A stretch of DNA of 64,000 nucleotides from Phocoena phocoena. Lineage: Eukaryota > Chordata > Mammalia > Artiodactyla > Phocoenidae. Positions 1 through 10,200 of this stretch are shown here, piece by piece. The notes under the pieces are model-generated. The model was given only the letters and a program-made list of their open reading frames with translations. It was not told the DNA's origin and ran no database searches. Position numbers and translations under genes: made by a program. The stretch's first letter is position 1; each line of letters begins with the position of its first letter. The stretch spans positions 89,756,998 to 89,820,997 of the forward strand of contig NC_089221.1 of the NCBI RefSeq assembly GCF_963924675.1. The letters are read 5' to 3'.

Positions 1-153
1 TGCTCCGCAACAAGAGAGGCCGCGACAGTGAGAGGCCCGCGCACCGCGATGAAGAGTGGCCCCCGCTCGCCGCAACTAGAGAAAGCCCTCACACAGAAAC
101 GAAGACCCAACACAGCCAAAAATAAATTAATTAATTAATTAAAAAAAAAAAAA
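1..153 (+). mobile_element. CHR-type SINE, 3' part, cut by window edge
   Basis: The first 153 bases are the 3' half of a long-form CHR SINE, a cetartiodactyl retroposon derived from tRNA-Glu and mobilised by L1 proteins. It shows the block gctccgcaacaagagagg, then the body ending gaagacccaacacagcc, then an AAATTAATT-rich tail running into about 13 A. The tRNA-derived head with the pol III promoter boxes lies before the window. Its closest relatives here are the long forms at 2331, 25888 and 44865. Only one flank is visible, so no target-site duplication can be tested. Confidence 0.9.
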
Positions 154-2320
154 CCTTTCGTCTACCGCTCAGAAGTCTCCACAGATGCAGAAAATAAGTG
201 CTGACTCCAGCTGTTCTTAATCCCCCTTTTCAGTCTATTGGCTTTGAGTCTGATGCTTCTGCCTCTCTTAGACGCTAACCTTTTTCAGGACTTTTTGGTT
301 TCTCTTGGCTGATTATATTGTTCTAAGGTGCTTTACCTACCTTAGAAGAATGTATTCATATCTAGATATCTGGATAAGATTTCTCCTCTAACAGCCTGGG
401 GCCAGGATTTGGAGTGACTCACACTTATTCTTCCTTCAAATATATTGTTGCCCATACGAGTGGATCGCTGCTGTTGAGGCCTCTTCTGGAATTGTTGAGC
501 TGCCTTAACCAAGTCTTCTTGCCCACAGTGATCTCGATGACATTCACGGGAGTTTGTCCTCCTCCTGATCCTTTGGGAAATGGTGATAAAATCTCGGCCC
601 AGAAATGCATCAGGAGACTTGTGTGGCTGTGAAATGCCACCTCTCCCAAGCAACCAGCAATTTGTAGCCTTTTTTATTCCCAACGTCAGGTTGCTTTGCC
701 AGGAAAGGGAGACTTACTTGCCTCCCTTCGCAGGGGTGTGAAAGTCATGAGAACAGCCAGGGGGGAGAAGGGGCCAGTGGGCAGAGCTGGAAATAAGCCT
801 TAGACTTAAAGGGGAGAAGGAGGGTAAAGCTGCTCTGGGGCCCTAGGAGTCCTCATCTATCACAGAGATGGACTTTGAGGATCTGCTCCCCAGCCCTCAA
901 GGTGCCTGGTCTGAGAGAGGGAACTCACTACCAGCAGGGAAGAAATAAGCAGCAAGTGGGGAGAGGGTTTCAATTCCCAAGAGGCAAACATAGTTCAGGA
1001 AATGCACAAATAATCCAAGCCTCTCACCTGAACCAATGATTTCAAGTGCTTCTGCTACCTCGGGTTTAACAAACATTGCACAAGAGGGAAGGACAGAGAC
1101 CATGAAGCATAAGAGCACTGACCATGCTAGGTCTTAGGTAATTAATTTAGGGGAGACTAGGACTCAGGGAAATGGTTCTCAAAATGCTTGGAAAAGGTTG
1201 CAACTGGTTGAGCAATGAGATGGCGTGTGAACCTTCAGAGGGTGAAAGAGATAAAACTATGGGCCTGCAGAACAGCCTTCTTTGAACACCTGCCAGCACT
1301 GAACCTCAGGAGACTCCACGGATTCAGTTCTGGCCCCAAAGTCTCCTCCGACCGCCCGATCGAAGGAGATTCTCCCCCAGGCATGCTGTGAGGTTTCTGT
1401 GAGTAAGCACTCGTTGGAAACCATGGCAGCTGGCCAGGCCTCCAGCGTTTTGCTGGGGTTAATATTGGTCCCACTTGCGGTTTAGTTTCCTTTGTGCCTC
1501 CTTTTCCTTCCCTCTCCACTTCCCTTTCCCTTGCAGTGTTGGTGTCGATGGGGTAATACTCTGCTGGTAGGGTCGGTTGGCAAACAGCCTTCAGAAGGTT
1601 TGTGTTTACACACGGCCTCTGGTCTGTCTCCCCAAGGTGCTGATTCAGTGGCTCTGGGACGTCCTCACAGCCATGAAGCAAGTGTCAGGTAGAGGCAAGG
1701 GTATTTTGAGGTAGAATGGTAGTTTTCCCACACTCAAATAAAAATTAAAATGACTAAAATAGCTGAACATAACCTTACTAAGTATTGCTAATCACTTAAT
1801 AAGTACTGCCATCTTGTCCCAGACTTCCTGGGTTACTTTAACCCTCTAGATTCACCTAGAAGCCTGCAGAAGCGTCCAGAACATTCTTTGTGGCCTCTTC
1901 CTCTCCAGCCTTTTTCATCAGCTCTGAAGATCCAGCCACCTTAGTCCATGCTGACGTTTCAGGGAAAATAAGGGGCCTCAGGGCATAGTTCGGCTAAATT
2001 TTACTCAACTCAACATTCTTAGGTTTCCATAAAGCCTTTGCATTTGTAATAGACTGAATTAGCCTTCTCCAGGCACCACTGGAATTCGTTCTCTTTCAAA
2101 TGCTTGCCATCCCTTCTTCTAGACTTGGTCAGGCTCTTTGGAGGATTTAAGATATCAAAAAACAAAACAATGTGCAGCTTGTTGCTTTTTATCTGATGAT
2201 TGGATGTTACAATCATTACTAATTCTTGCACTATTTTTTTCCTTAGTTCTGAACAAGGTCTGATCACCTTGATTTAGGAGGATAATTTAGGGAGCCTTTA
2301 TAATCGGTAGCATTATTTGT
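154..2320. other. unique non-coding sequence
   Basis: No repeat family or exon was recognised. The small reading frames here (the longest about 148 codons on the minus strand at 1235-1681) have no recognisable domain and no splice-site context I would trust. Base composition is mixed, without a CpG cluster. Confidence 0.5.
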
Positions 2321-2330
2321 AAAGGTGGCA
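2321..2330. repeat. target-site duplication, left copy
   Basis: The ten bases aaaggtggca are repeated exactly at 2691-2700 and flank the minus-strand SINE at 2331-2690. This is the expected product of L1-type target-primed insertion. Confidence 0.9.
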
Positions 2331-2690
2331 CTTTTTTTTTTAATTAATTAATTTATTTATTTATTTTTGGCTGCGTTGGGTCTTCATTGCTGCACGCGGG
2401 CTTTCTCTAGTTGTGGCGAGCGGCGGCTACTCTTTGTTGCAGTGCACGGACTTCTCATTGCGGTGGCTTCTCTTGTTGTGGAGCATGGGCTCTAGGTGCG
2501 TGGGCTTCAGTAGTTGTGGCACGTGTGCTCAGTAGTTGTGGCTCACGGGCTCTAGAGCGCAGGCTCAGTAGTTGTAGCACACGGGCTTAGCTGCTCCGCG
2601 ACATGTGGGATCTTCCCGGACCAGGGATCAAACCTGTGTCCCCTGCATTGGCAGGCAGATTCTTAACCACTGCACCACCAGGGAAGCCCC
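2331..2690 (-). mobile_element. CHR-type SINE, long form with internal tandem duplication
   Basis: A complete long-form CHR SINE on the minus strand. Read on the plus strand it starts with the poly-T/TTTA tail, then ggctgcgttgggtcttc, and ends with the reverse complement of the tRNA-like head (accaccagggaagcccc). The perfect TSD aaaggtggca flanks it. At about 360 bp it is longer than the related copy at 44865-45148 (284 bp). Part of the extra length comes from three successive copies of a cagtagttgtggc-like unit at 2507-2520, 2529-2542 and 2565-2578, where the other copy has one. There is no coding capacity. Confidence 0.93.
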
Positions 2691-2700
2691 AAAGGTGGCA
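2691..2700. repeat. target-site duplication, right copy
   Basis: Exact repeat of 2321-2330, immediately after the tRNA-like head of the minus-strand SINE. Confidence 0.9.
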
Positions 2701-3212
2701 TTTTCTAAGGAAAGTTGTTTGCATATTTTGACTCACTGAGCCCCTGTAATAGTCTGACAGGGAAACCTGAGACTTCATGGAGAGAGGAAAAGCATAGATG
2801 GAGGAGACTGCCTATACCCAGACTTGGCACTAAGAGTTACAGGAATGATGTGATTTTGCATCAGGTCCCCTCGAGTGCAAAATGCATGCTGACTCCAAAT
2901 GCATTTGAGTCCCTCAAGCGCTAACTTCAAGGGGCTCTGCAACCCCTCCCCCCACCCCCACCCCCGCCATTCACTCCTCAGAGCCCTACCAGGGACAGAG
3001 GCCAGACACCCCAGAGCCACAGTGTTCTTTCTCCTCTCTGTGGTCATGACAGTCTATGAGACTATTTAGTTTTTGTTTTTGTGGGGCTTTATTTTTCTAT
3101 TTTTAGGCAACCTCCTGATTGTGACAGGTTAAAGAGGTACCTGATATCGGGCAGATCATGGTCACCCCGAAGCAGTACTGTTAACCAATCTCATGCCATC
3201 TCCCTTGTATGA
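2701..3212. other. unique sequence with C-rich tract
   Basis: No family was recognised. A C-rich run lies at about 2944-2969. It has no associated gene structure. Confidence 0.45.
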
Positions 3213-3702
3213 TTAAGATGTGGTTTCAAAAGCCCCAAATGCAGTGGCTTAAACGAGACAGAAGTTCATTTTTCTCCATACATATGTCCAAAATTAGGGG
3301 GACAAGAACATGCATGAGGCCTCGGCGGGGGAAGGGGAGGGGAGGGCGGGGCTTCCTCTACCTCGCTGCTCAGCCACGTGGAGCTCCCATTCCCCAGGCC
3401 ACCTCGTGGCTAAGGTGGCTGTCCCAGCTCCAGCTGTCATGTTCACACTCCAGTCAGAGAGAAGGAAGGAAAGCGTGGACAAGAAAGATGCTTCTCAGAA
3501 ATGCCAAACACCGTTTCTGCTTCCACCTCATTGACTAGAACTTTCTCACATTTTCATGCCAGCTTCGAGAGGGTAGAAAATATAGTCCTTTTTTTTTTTT
3601 CCTGGAAACCCTATGCCTAGATACAAAATGGGGCTTTTATTATTCAGAAGAAGGGGGAATGGATACTTCTGAGAACAGCCCGCAGGGTCTGCCACACAGC
3701 CT
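3213..3702 (+). mobile_element. old interspersed repeat, family not named
   Basis: This segment shares an ordered set of motifs with 41343-41703: cagtggcttaa followed by a tttttctccat block, then a G/A-rich middle, then an agaagggg block followed by a gcag/ctgcc block. The order and spacing match a dispersed eutherian repeat that I remember but cannot name with confidence (an LTR or an old LINE 3' end). The copy is diverged and has a GA/G-rich expansion at about 3325-3350 and a poly-T at about 3588-3600. No TSD was found. Strand is arbitrary but the same for both copies. Confidence 0.45.
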
Positions 3703-4200
3703 CGGTTTCATTCCCCTCAACGCACATATTTTTACATGACCATGTTAAATTATCTTTAATCTTATTCTGTGCTCAAATCCACTCTGGACGTTGCCAACAG
3801 ACTCCAAAACCTCAGACTAATTTGGATCAAAATCTCTTGAAACTTCCCCCAGTAGCTACTTTGCATTTCCTACTGAAAACCCACTGACCTTTCTTGATCA
3901 TGCAGTTGTACTAGCATCCTTGTCCTTAACTCCTTGACTGCCATGCAGAAACACACACACAGGATCCCGAACTCTTATTTTTCCATTCATCCAGAAAGAA
4001 ATTAGAATCACAGATGTTGTCTGTTGATAGAAACCCTATGGCTTTCTTTTGCAGCTAAAAGCTGGTAGTTTTCTAATCTCTTGTTTAAGAAGAGACAGAG
4101 GGGTCCTCCTCTAAACAGGAGTCACCAGAGCCGTGTGCCTTAACATCTTTGGGCTATCTAAGAACAACACTTTGTACTCTTTTTAAGGGAAACTGTTTTT
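3703..4200. other. unique non-coding sequence
   Basis: No repeat or exon was recognised. Confidence 0.45.
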
Positions 4201-4560
4201 TAATCATAAAATTAACATTATAGATAGAAAATGGTCAAATGGGTAAAAGAAAAAATATGTATTATGTATCACTATAACCTCATTACTCTCACACAGGCAC
4301 TGCTGTCACTGGGGCAATTTCCTTCCAGCCTTTTTTGAAATGGGCATAATTTTATAAATAATACACATACATCTTTATTTGACATTATTTCCTAACATTT
4401 TTCATATCTCTACCTTAGTTTTCAATAAGCCCATTATTCTAATAACTGCATAATGGAGTAGATGTATCATAACTTATGTAACCGTTCCCTGTCATGGGCA
4501 TGCAGCTTGCACGCAACTCTCTTCCTTTCCCTGAAATAATAAACAATAAAAACTCTTATA
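4200..4560 (-). mobile_element. ancient L1-related fragment (weak)
   Basis: AT-rich sequence containing cccattattctaataactgc, then cataatggag, then a degenerate taaccgttccct/gggcat block. This order resembles the antisense of old L1 ORF2 3' regions (the motif also seen at 30040-30150). Divergence is high and no reading frame survives, so both family and strand are tentative. Confidence 0.35.
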
Positions 4561-4681
4561 CAGATTCATTTCATATTCAGAGTCACAGGGATTCAGAATT
4601 TTACTTTTTAAATGGATATTTTTCAACTATTATGATTTTATTACACAAATAATACATTCACATGTTTTTTTAAAAAGCTAA

Positions 4682-4990
4682 CCAGAGTGGGCAGAGTCAG
4701 GATTGCGGACTAGGAGGACACGGAATTCGTGTCTATGCACAACTAGGGCACCTACTAGGCACCAGTGGGGGAACACGGACACCTAAGGGGGTGGGAGGAA
4801 CCCACAGCGACCGCCTTGCGGCATCTTGGTTCCCAGGCTGGAAGTCAGGCCCGAGCTCCTGTGGTGGGAGCCCCGAGCTCTCTCAGCTCAGGGGCGGAGA
4901 GAAAACACATCTGATAAAGCAGAGAGAAAAGGATCTGAAAAGTGCTGGGGGATTTTTATTCCTTTTCTCACATTCCCTGCTTTTCTAATA
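4682..4990 (+). mobile_element. L1 5'UTR-like fragment
   Basis: The motifs gattgcggactaggagga, cacctactaggcaccagtgg and tcttggttcccaggctgg occur in the order that I remember for the 5' leader of cetartiodactyl L1 elements. The fragment is 5'UTR only, with no ORF1 following, so it is an isolated piece, either from internal rearrangement or from a truncated transcript. GC-rich relative to its neighbours, as such leaders are. Confidence 0.5.
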
Positions 4991-5290
4991 TAAATGTAAA
5001 TTTTTTTAGCAAGAAAAAGGGGGACTCTGACTAATTAAATCAGTGTGTATTAATTATGCATTAGTGAAAAATTCATTGCAGTTCTCACAGTCTTCAAGCA
5101 GAAGGTAAGTGTAGAATATAATTTTTCATGATAATAATAAGATCTATTAAAGAAGACAAGTCCTCAGCACCATTCTTGCTAGAAATTGAATCAGGAGTAA
5201 AGTACTTGACAAACTGTCTGCCGGGGGTTGACAAACGGCAGCCTCTGTGGCCAAACAGCATGGCTGTGCAGAGGCTGGGCTAAGGAAAAC
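4991..5290. other. unique non-coding sequence
   Basis: AT-rich, no family recognised apart from a possible scrap of a MER20-like end near 5222-5270 that is too short to call. Confidence 0.4.
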
Positions 5291-5678
5291 TGTCTGGGTG
5301 TGCTAGAGATGTCATAACAAAATACCACAAACTGGGTGGCTTAAACAATGAAATTTACTTTCTCACTGTTCTGAAGGCTAGACGTCCAAGATCAAGGTTC
5401 TGGTCCATTTGGTTTCTGGTGAGAGCTCTCTTCCTGGCTTGCAGTTGGCCATCTTCTCGCTATGTCCCCACATGGCCTTTCAGTGGTGTGTCTGTGGGGA
5501 GAGAGAGCTCTGGCGTCTCTTCCTCTTATAAAGACACCAGTTCTATTCGATTAGAGCCCCACCCTTATGACCTCACTTAACCTTTATTGTCTCCTTACAG
5601 CCCCATCTCCAAGTATAGTCACATTGGGGTAAGGCTCCAACATGAATTTTGCTGAAGACATGATTCGGCCTCTAACAG
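5291..5678 (-). mobile_element. MLT1-type LTR (ERVL-MaLR), solo
   Basis: Minus-strand LTR of the mammalian ERVL-MaLR group. The reverse-complement landmarks appear in order: ataccacaaactgggtggct, ctgaaggctagacgtccaag, ggtttctggtgagagctc, cttataaagacacc and ccccatctccaagta. These match the MLT1 consensus as I remember it and match the copies at 20107 and 27372. No internal retroviral sequence adjoins it, so it is a solo LTR. Any promoter function has probably decayed. Confidence 0.8.
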
Positions 5679-6035
5679 GAAGCCTGCCACAATACAAGTA
5701 GTTTTCACTGGAGGCTACCTCATTTCTAGAATTTCTGAGATTACCTGAGCTGACATAGAAGGTGATAGCCGAGTGGCTATAACTAATATGATACCCAGGG
5801 CTTTTCCATCCTGTTCCAAGGCTCCCTTGCTATTCATCGTCCAGCCTTGGGGACACAGAGAGCAGAGGTGGCCAGCATTTTCTCTGAAGCCCCCTGCCAC
5901 TCCCAACACCCAGTTCCAGAGCCTTGAACATTTATGATATGGGGAAATGGAAATGGGGCCACAGTGGGCCAGACAACAACCTTGGGGTAGCAAAGGCCTG
6001 GAATTGAGAAACAGAGGTTTTTCTAGGAACACATT
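5679..6035. other. unique non-coding sequence
   Basis: No repeat or exon was recognised. Confidence 0.45.
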
Positions 6036-6145
6036 CTTCAACCTCTCTGCAGCTCAGGTTTCTCATATATAAGATGGTGCTAATGATGCCAGTTTCAAAG
6101 GGTGGTCAGCACATTAGATAAAATGATGCATGTAAATAGCTGGCC
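6036..6145 (+). mobile_element. MIR fragment
   Basis: The segment caacctctctgcagctcagg, tttctcatatataagatgg and gataaaatgatgcatgtaaa follows the 3' half of the ancient tRNA-derived MIR SINE consensus on the plus strand. Diverged, no TSD visible, as expected for its age. Confidence 0.7.
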
Positions 6146-7679
6146 TTTGAGAATTCATGCTTTCGGTTTTCTATTTTGGTACAATGGGAACTATTCCAAG
6201 GGTTTTTATTCTCCTTGCCTAAAAAATAAACCTTGCTCCACAGGACAGAGAGCCAATAGAGAGATTCTGCCGGTTGCTAATTTCATCTTTTCTAATTACA
6301 CCCTCAAGTGCCTGGGAAGTAGAATGGAGCCATCAGACACATTTTGAGGTGGACATGGACCAAAACATGAACTTGTACCAAAACACCATTTCCAGGTTGA
6401 CCTCACATTCTGTCTAGTAGACCATACTGGCATTTTAAGAGCCAAGACCAATGAGCCCCTGAACGGCTGGGCATTTTCCTCCACCAGTATACAGTTACCC
6501 TGGTGAAAGTCTGCAGGTCCCTTAGAGAAGGCTAAAAGGGAGAGTTAGGGGACATTCTGTGACTTTGTCATCAGGTCCTTCCTCAAGGTTATGCCACACC
6601 CCTTCACTCAAGGAGCTTCAGATCTGCAAACCATCTCAGGCTTGGGAATTAGGGGAGAGGGCTTGATCCTCTATGATAATTCAAGCTAGCTTTTATTCTA
6701 AGGTGCAGACTTTTTTCAGCTACACAATTTCAGGAGTGCCTTAGCGGGCCACCCATCCATCCTAGTTCTAGGGACTCTGTGACTAAACAGTCACCGACAA
6801 AGGTCCTTGAGGATCAAACCATTCTGATATGCCATCTGGCCATTTGCCCATGACAGAAACCATGCCAACCTTGCCCCGGCAGATAACAGCTGCTCCTTGG
6901 CCTCTCCTACCCAGGAATCTAAACATCTGCACGGAAACCAGGGAGGCTATTTCAACGTCAGCATCTCCACCTTCATCCTGGTCCTCGGACGATAGCCGTC
7001 TCTGTACTTTTCAAACTTGTGAGCTGTCATAGCTCAGATTACTTAGAATCAGAGCCTGGCCAGGGTTTATTTGTGAAAATAATTTATTGGTGAATGGTCT
7101 CAGGAGAAGGGAAGTGAGAGAAGCAGGATAGAGCAGGGGAAGAAAACTAAGCAAGGAGGTCTTGGCTGGACACTAGTTTCAGCCTGGTCCCCAGTGCTGA
7201 AGCATGGATTGCACCACAGAGCTGGTAGCACCCGGGGGCAAGGGGACCTGCCTTAGATTCTTTGTGTCTGTCAGTCTTTGGCCTCTGCCTGCTTAGGAGA
7301 GCAACGAGGGTGGGGTAAGCTCTCAGTCGAATGACTTCTGTTTGGTGGAGGGGAATTCTATGGAGAAGGCAGTAGCCAGGACTCAGAGCAGCTGACGATA
7401 GATGTTCCAGCTTCATGAAGGGGATTTGGCACCAACAGTATCCACCATGCAAACATTCCCTTACCCACGTATCAGTCAACACTGTGGTGAAGGAGGTGTC
7501 CTCTGGATCTTTCAGGGGACATAGGGGCAAGTACACCAGTAGCACATGATTAAGTTACTGTAACATTTCTTCCTATATCCCCAAGTCTTTGAAATCCTTC
7601 TTCTACACTTCCCCAAGGAAGTTCTGACATCTCACCTTTGCTTACTGTCAACCTAGACCACTACACTAAATGGAAGGAA
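6146..7679. other. unique non-coding sequence
   Basis: No confident repeat call. The minus-strand reading frame at 7147-7545 (132 codons) has no recognisable domain. The segment 7060-7480 has the feel of an old LTR but I could not place it. Confidence 0.4.
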
Positions 7680-8119
7680 GGGAGGCAGTGTTCCAAACAG
7701 AGGAAACAACGACTGTACATACAAAGACTCAGACCCAGCACAGAGCATGGCAAGTTCAAGGACGTGGAAGAAGTTCAGACAACCGGTGTGAAGAGAGTGA
7801 GGGAGGAATGACCAAAGACAAGTTAGAGAGGTAAGTGGAGGCCATGTGTTATGGGGGCTGGGGTGTAGTAAAGGAGCTGAACTTTATACAGCAGCAACAA
7901 GGGTTCTGACCGTGGAAACAGCATGATCACACTTTGTCTTCAGAAAATTTCACTCTGTCTATGTGTCAAGATTGGGAGTGGGTTGAAGGAGAGTAAGAGT
8001 GATCAAGGGGCAAACAGTTTGAAGGCTGTTGGGGTCATCCACGCAGCAGATGATGGGACATTGGGCTCAGGTGTTACTGGTGGCAATGGAGAGAGGGATT
8101 AGATCCGAGAGATTGTTAG
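7680..8119 (-). mobile_element. L2 LINE body fragment
   Basis: On the plus strand the landmarks gtgttccaaacagaggaaac, gcatggcaagttcaagga, agttagagaggtaagtgg, gaaacagcatgatcac and gcagatgatgggaca occur in the order expected of the antisense of the 3' part of L2, an ancient non-LTR retrotransposon. No coding frame survives. The 3' terminus of L2 is not present at the left edge, so the fragment is internal. Confidence 0.65.
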
Positions 8120-8250
8120 GATGGTAGTTTTCAAACTATGGGTCTTGACTGATTAGTGGGCATAAATTTAGTCATGACTAGAATTGTTTTAATGAAATAG
8201 AACTAAATAAAAACTACCAGAGGGGAGTTTTACCCAGTTTTCCTGGGTAG
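8120..8250. mobile_element. old interspersed repeat, family not named
   Basis: The stretch around tttcaaactatgggtcttga, gattagtgggcataaattta and gaaatagaactaaataaaa resembles a dispersed mammalian repeat with a ttagtgggt/atgaaatagaat core that I remember but cannot name reliably. Confidence 0.4.
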
Positions 8251-8300
8251 TTCTCATGTATACAGGAGGTATAAATGTTAATAAAATTGTTTTTTTCTCA

Positions 8301-8358
8301 ATAGATAAATAGATAATAAATAGATAAATAATAGATAGGTAAATAAATAAAAATAAAT
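8301..8358. repeat. TAGA/AAAT microsatellite
   Basis: Imperfect tandem tetranucleotides, first atagataaat-type units and then aaat-type units, about 58 bp. Likely length-polymorphic. Confidence 0.9.
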
Positions 8359-8399
8359 GCTACCAGAGGACTTTGCACCTAAGATGGTAGGTATTGCTT

Positions 8400-8419
8400 C
8401 CTGAAACGGTTGTTTCAGG
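8400..8419. other. perfect 8-bp stem, 4-nt loop inverted repeat
   Basis: The arms are cctgaaac at 8400-8407 and gtttcagg at 8412-8419, separated by ggtt. A short (GT)n tract follows directly at 8420-8434. No role is assigned; a short hairpin is not rare by chance in 64 kb. Confidence 0.7.
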
Positions 8420-8849
8420 TATGTGTGTGTGTGTGATTGTGTTGTATGGTATGCTGAGCTGCCACATACAATGCATGCCTTCCTGTGGGCCACAAGAAGC
8501 ATTTGAAACCACAGATGTAGAAGCAAGACCTACTGAATTTGATGACTGATGAGATGCGTAGACTGACAGAGGGGCAGGAGCTGGGAGTGACTTCGTTTTC
8601 AGGTGCCACCTCCCCCAACTGGGGGGTAGAAGTCACTGAGGTAGGGATGGACGCTACGGAATGAGGAGATGGGATAAACAATGTTTCTTTATCATTTTAG
8701 GTGGACCAAAGTAGGTTACAAACCCTGTGGGGATGGAGGGTCCTTGGGATACACAGTGCTCCCAAAAAAGGCCTCTTGGCGGGAGTAAGCTGGCTCCTCT
8801 GCAGCACTTCCTGCTGTCAGAAAAGGTATCAGCAGCTGCTAGGCTGTGG

Positions 8850-9300
8850 ACAAGGTCTCGGACCTGGGCCTGGACCTGGACCCTACTCCCCTCCCAGGGG
8901 CATCTCCTGCGCGGGTGCGGAGAGGCCCACACGCCCATCACAGACTCTGCAAGGGAGGCTGTCTGCAGAGTCGGCGCTGGGATTTCAGCCTCGTATAACT
9001 CACAGCCTGCTCCTGGGGTGATGGATGGCCTCTGCGTGGCTGGCCATTGATCTGGGTCCTTGAGGAGGAGTAAAACAGCAGTGGCCCAACAGTTACATCG
9101 CGCGCTGACACACGCCTCCCGGGCTGCGCCGAGGCCCGCGGGACTGTGCCTGCGACATCGGCGAGGCAGCACACGGCTCAACTGCTCCTTCTCTCGCCCC
9201 TTCGTAAATTGCCTTTGTCAGCTTCTCCTAGCGGAAGCTACTCTCTTCATCAATCAGAACCAATGGCCTGCTGGAATGAAAAGTCCCCCTTCCCAGCCGG
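8850..9300. promoter_or_regulatory. locally GC- and CpG-rich patch
   Basis: The surroundings are CpG-poor, but 9085-9180 contains about 13 CpG dinucleotides (for example the runs tcgcgcgctg and gcccgcggg). A ccaatgg motif with a neighbouring caatcag lies at 9251-9266. This may be a small CpG island, an old promoter or simply a GC-rich spot; no transcript start, TATA box or downstream open exon supports a gene. The overlapping frames of 106-175 codons on both strands are explained by the GC-rich composition. Confidence 0.3.
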
Positions 9301-9403
9301 CTGAAGAAAAGGGTTTCAGGCCTGGGTGCTCCCTCTTGGCTCTCAGGCACCGCCAACGCGCTACCACACCCATTGCTGGGCTGTCAGGTCCCAGCCCCAC
9401 CCC

Positions 9404-9405
<2 letters not shown>

Positions 9406-9449
<44 letters not shown>

Positions 9450-9468
9450 CACACACGCACACACACAC
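9406..9468. repeat. (CA)n microsatellite
   Basis: About 63 bp of alternating AC with two interruptions (gacacac and gcacac) near the 3' end. Alternating purine-pyrimidine of this length can adopt Z-DNA. The cysteine-valine or histidine-threonine frames translated through it are artefacts. Confidence 0.97.
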
Positions 9469-9764
9469 GTCCTGCCTGCAGCCCCCCACGGCCAGGCACT
9501 CATCTCCTACCTGATGGTTTTGGTGCCTGAGGAGAATTCAGATTTTGTCCCTTGATTGTAGGGATCAGACCTGCCCAAATTCTAGTCCTAATAAAGACAG
9601 CATCTAATTATATGATTTTAGCACTTTATGCATCCATTAAATGTTTCATTAAGCCTTCCTTTATGAAACACATGCTAAATGCCTGCCTTCTGGAGGCAAG
9701 AGATTTCCAAGATAGTTGTCACACATAGATTATCTTGGAAAAGTTACAGCATGAGGCGATGAGA

Positions 9765-10005
9765 GGAGGCCCTGAGGCCAGGCTGCGCAGGGTTCACCTC
9801 TGCTTTGCTACTACCACTGGCTAGCTGTACAGCTGTGGGCAAGTAAGTCACTCAACCCGTTATTTCTGTAAAGCGAGGATCATGTGGGTACCTATCTCAC
9901 AGGAGGGATATGAGGACTAAAAGAACTAATAGATGTCTTACAACACTGCCTGGAACGTGGTAGGTGCTATGTAGGTGGCACCTATTACTTACTATCATCA
10001 TTGTC
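9765..10005 (+). mobile_element. MIR element, nearly full length
   Basis: The MIR core ctagctgtacagctgtgggc, aagtaagtcactcaacccgt and tcacaggagggatatgagga is followed by the 3' block tgcctggaacgtggtaggtg. Plus strand. It faces a second MIR at 10066-10200 in the opposite orientation. Confidence 0.85.
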
Positions 10006-10065
10006 ATCAACAACACCATCATCATCACCATGTTCATCAATATCTGAGTCATCCTGTGACAGAAG

Positions 10066-10200
10066 AAGATTAAGCATTATTATGCCCATTTTCTAGACGG
10101 AGAAACTGAGCCTCAAAAACTTAAAGATGTTAAGTGACTAACTCACAGCTCTGATGTCCGCAAGTATGTCCCAACTCCAAACCTAACGCTCTTTGCACCT
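10066..10200 (-). mobile_element. MIR fragment
   Basis: The antisense MIR signature is clear: attatgcccattttctagac, ggagaaactgagcctcaaaa, ttaagtgactaactcacagc. It forms an inverted pair with the MIR at 9765-10005, separated by a CAT/ATC-rich spacer. Confidence 0.8.

Noticed and set aside
342..683. A minus-strand frame of 113 codons, overlapped by a second of 74 codons, looked like a possible processed pseudogene.
   Set aside because: No protein family could be recognised in either frame, no poly-A tail or TSD was found, and overlapping frames on both strands point to chance.
2587..2778. Frames repeatedly containing words such as GFPGGAVVESLPA and HVGSSQTRARTRVPC at many places (also 25217, 36428, 40465, 43476, 45031, 48350, 62068).
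   Set aside because: These are the CHR SINE translated in its different frames, not a protein family.
5222..5280. A possible MER20 end (ggggttgacaaacggcagcc).
   Set aside because: Too short and too diverged to separate from chance.
8654..9181. A minus-strand frame of 175 codons in the CpG-rich patch.
   Set aside because: GC-rich composition gives long frames on both strands here (four overlapping ones of over 75 codons). No domain, no splice context.
9060..9530. Frames with long His-Thr or Cys-Val runs.
   Set aside because: They are translations of the (CA)n microsatellite.
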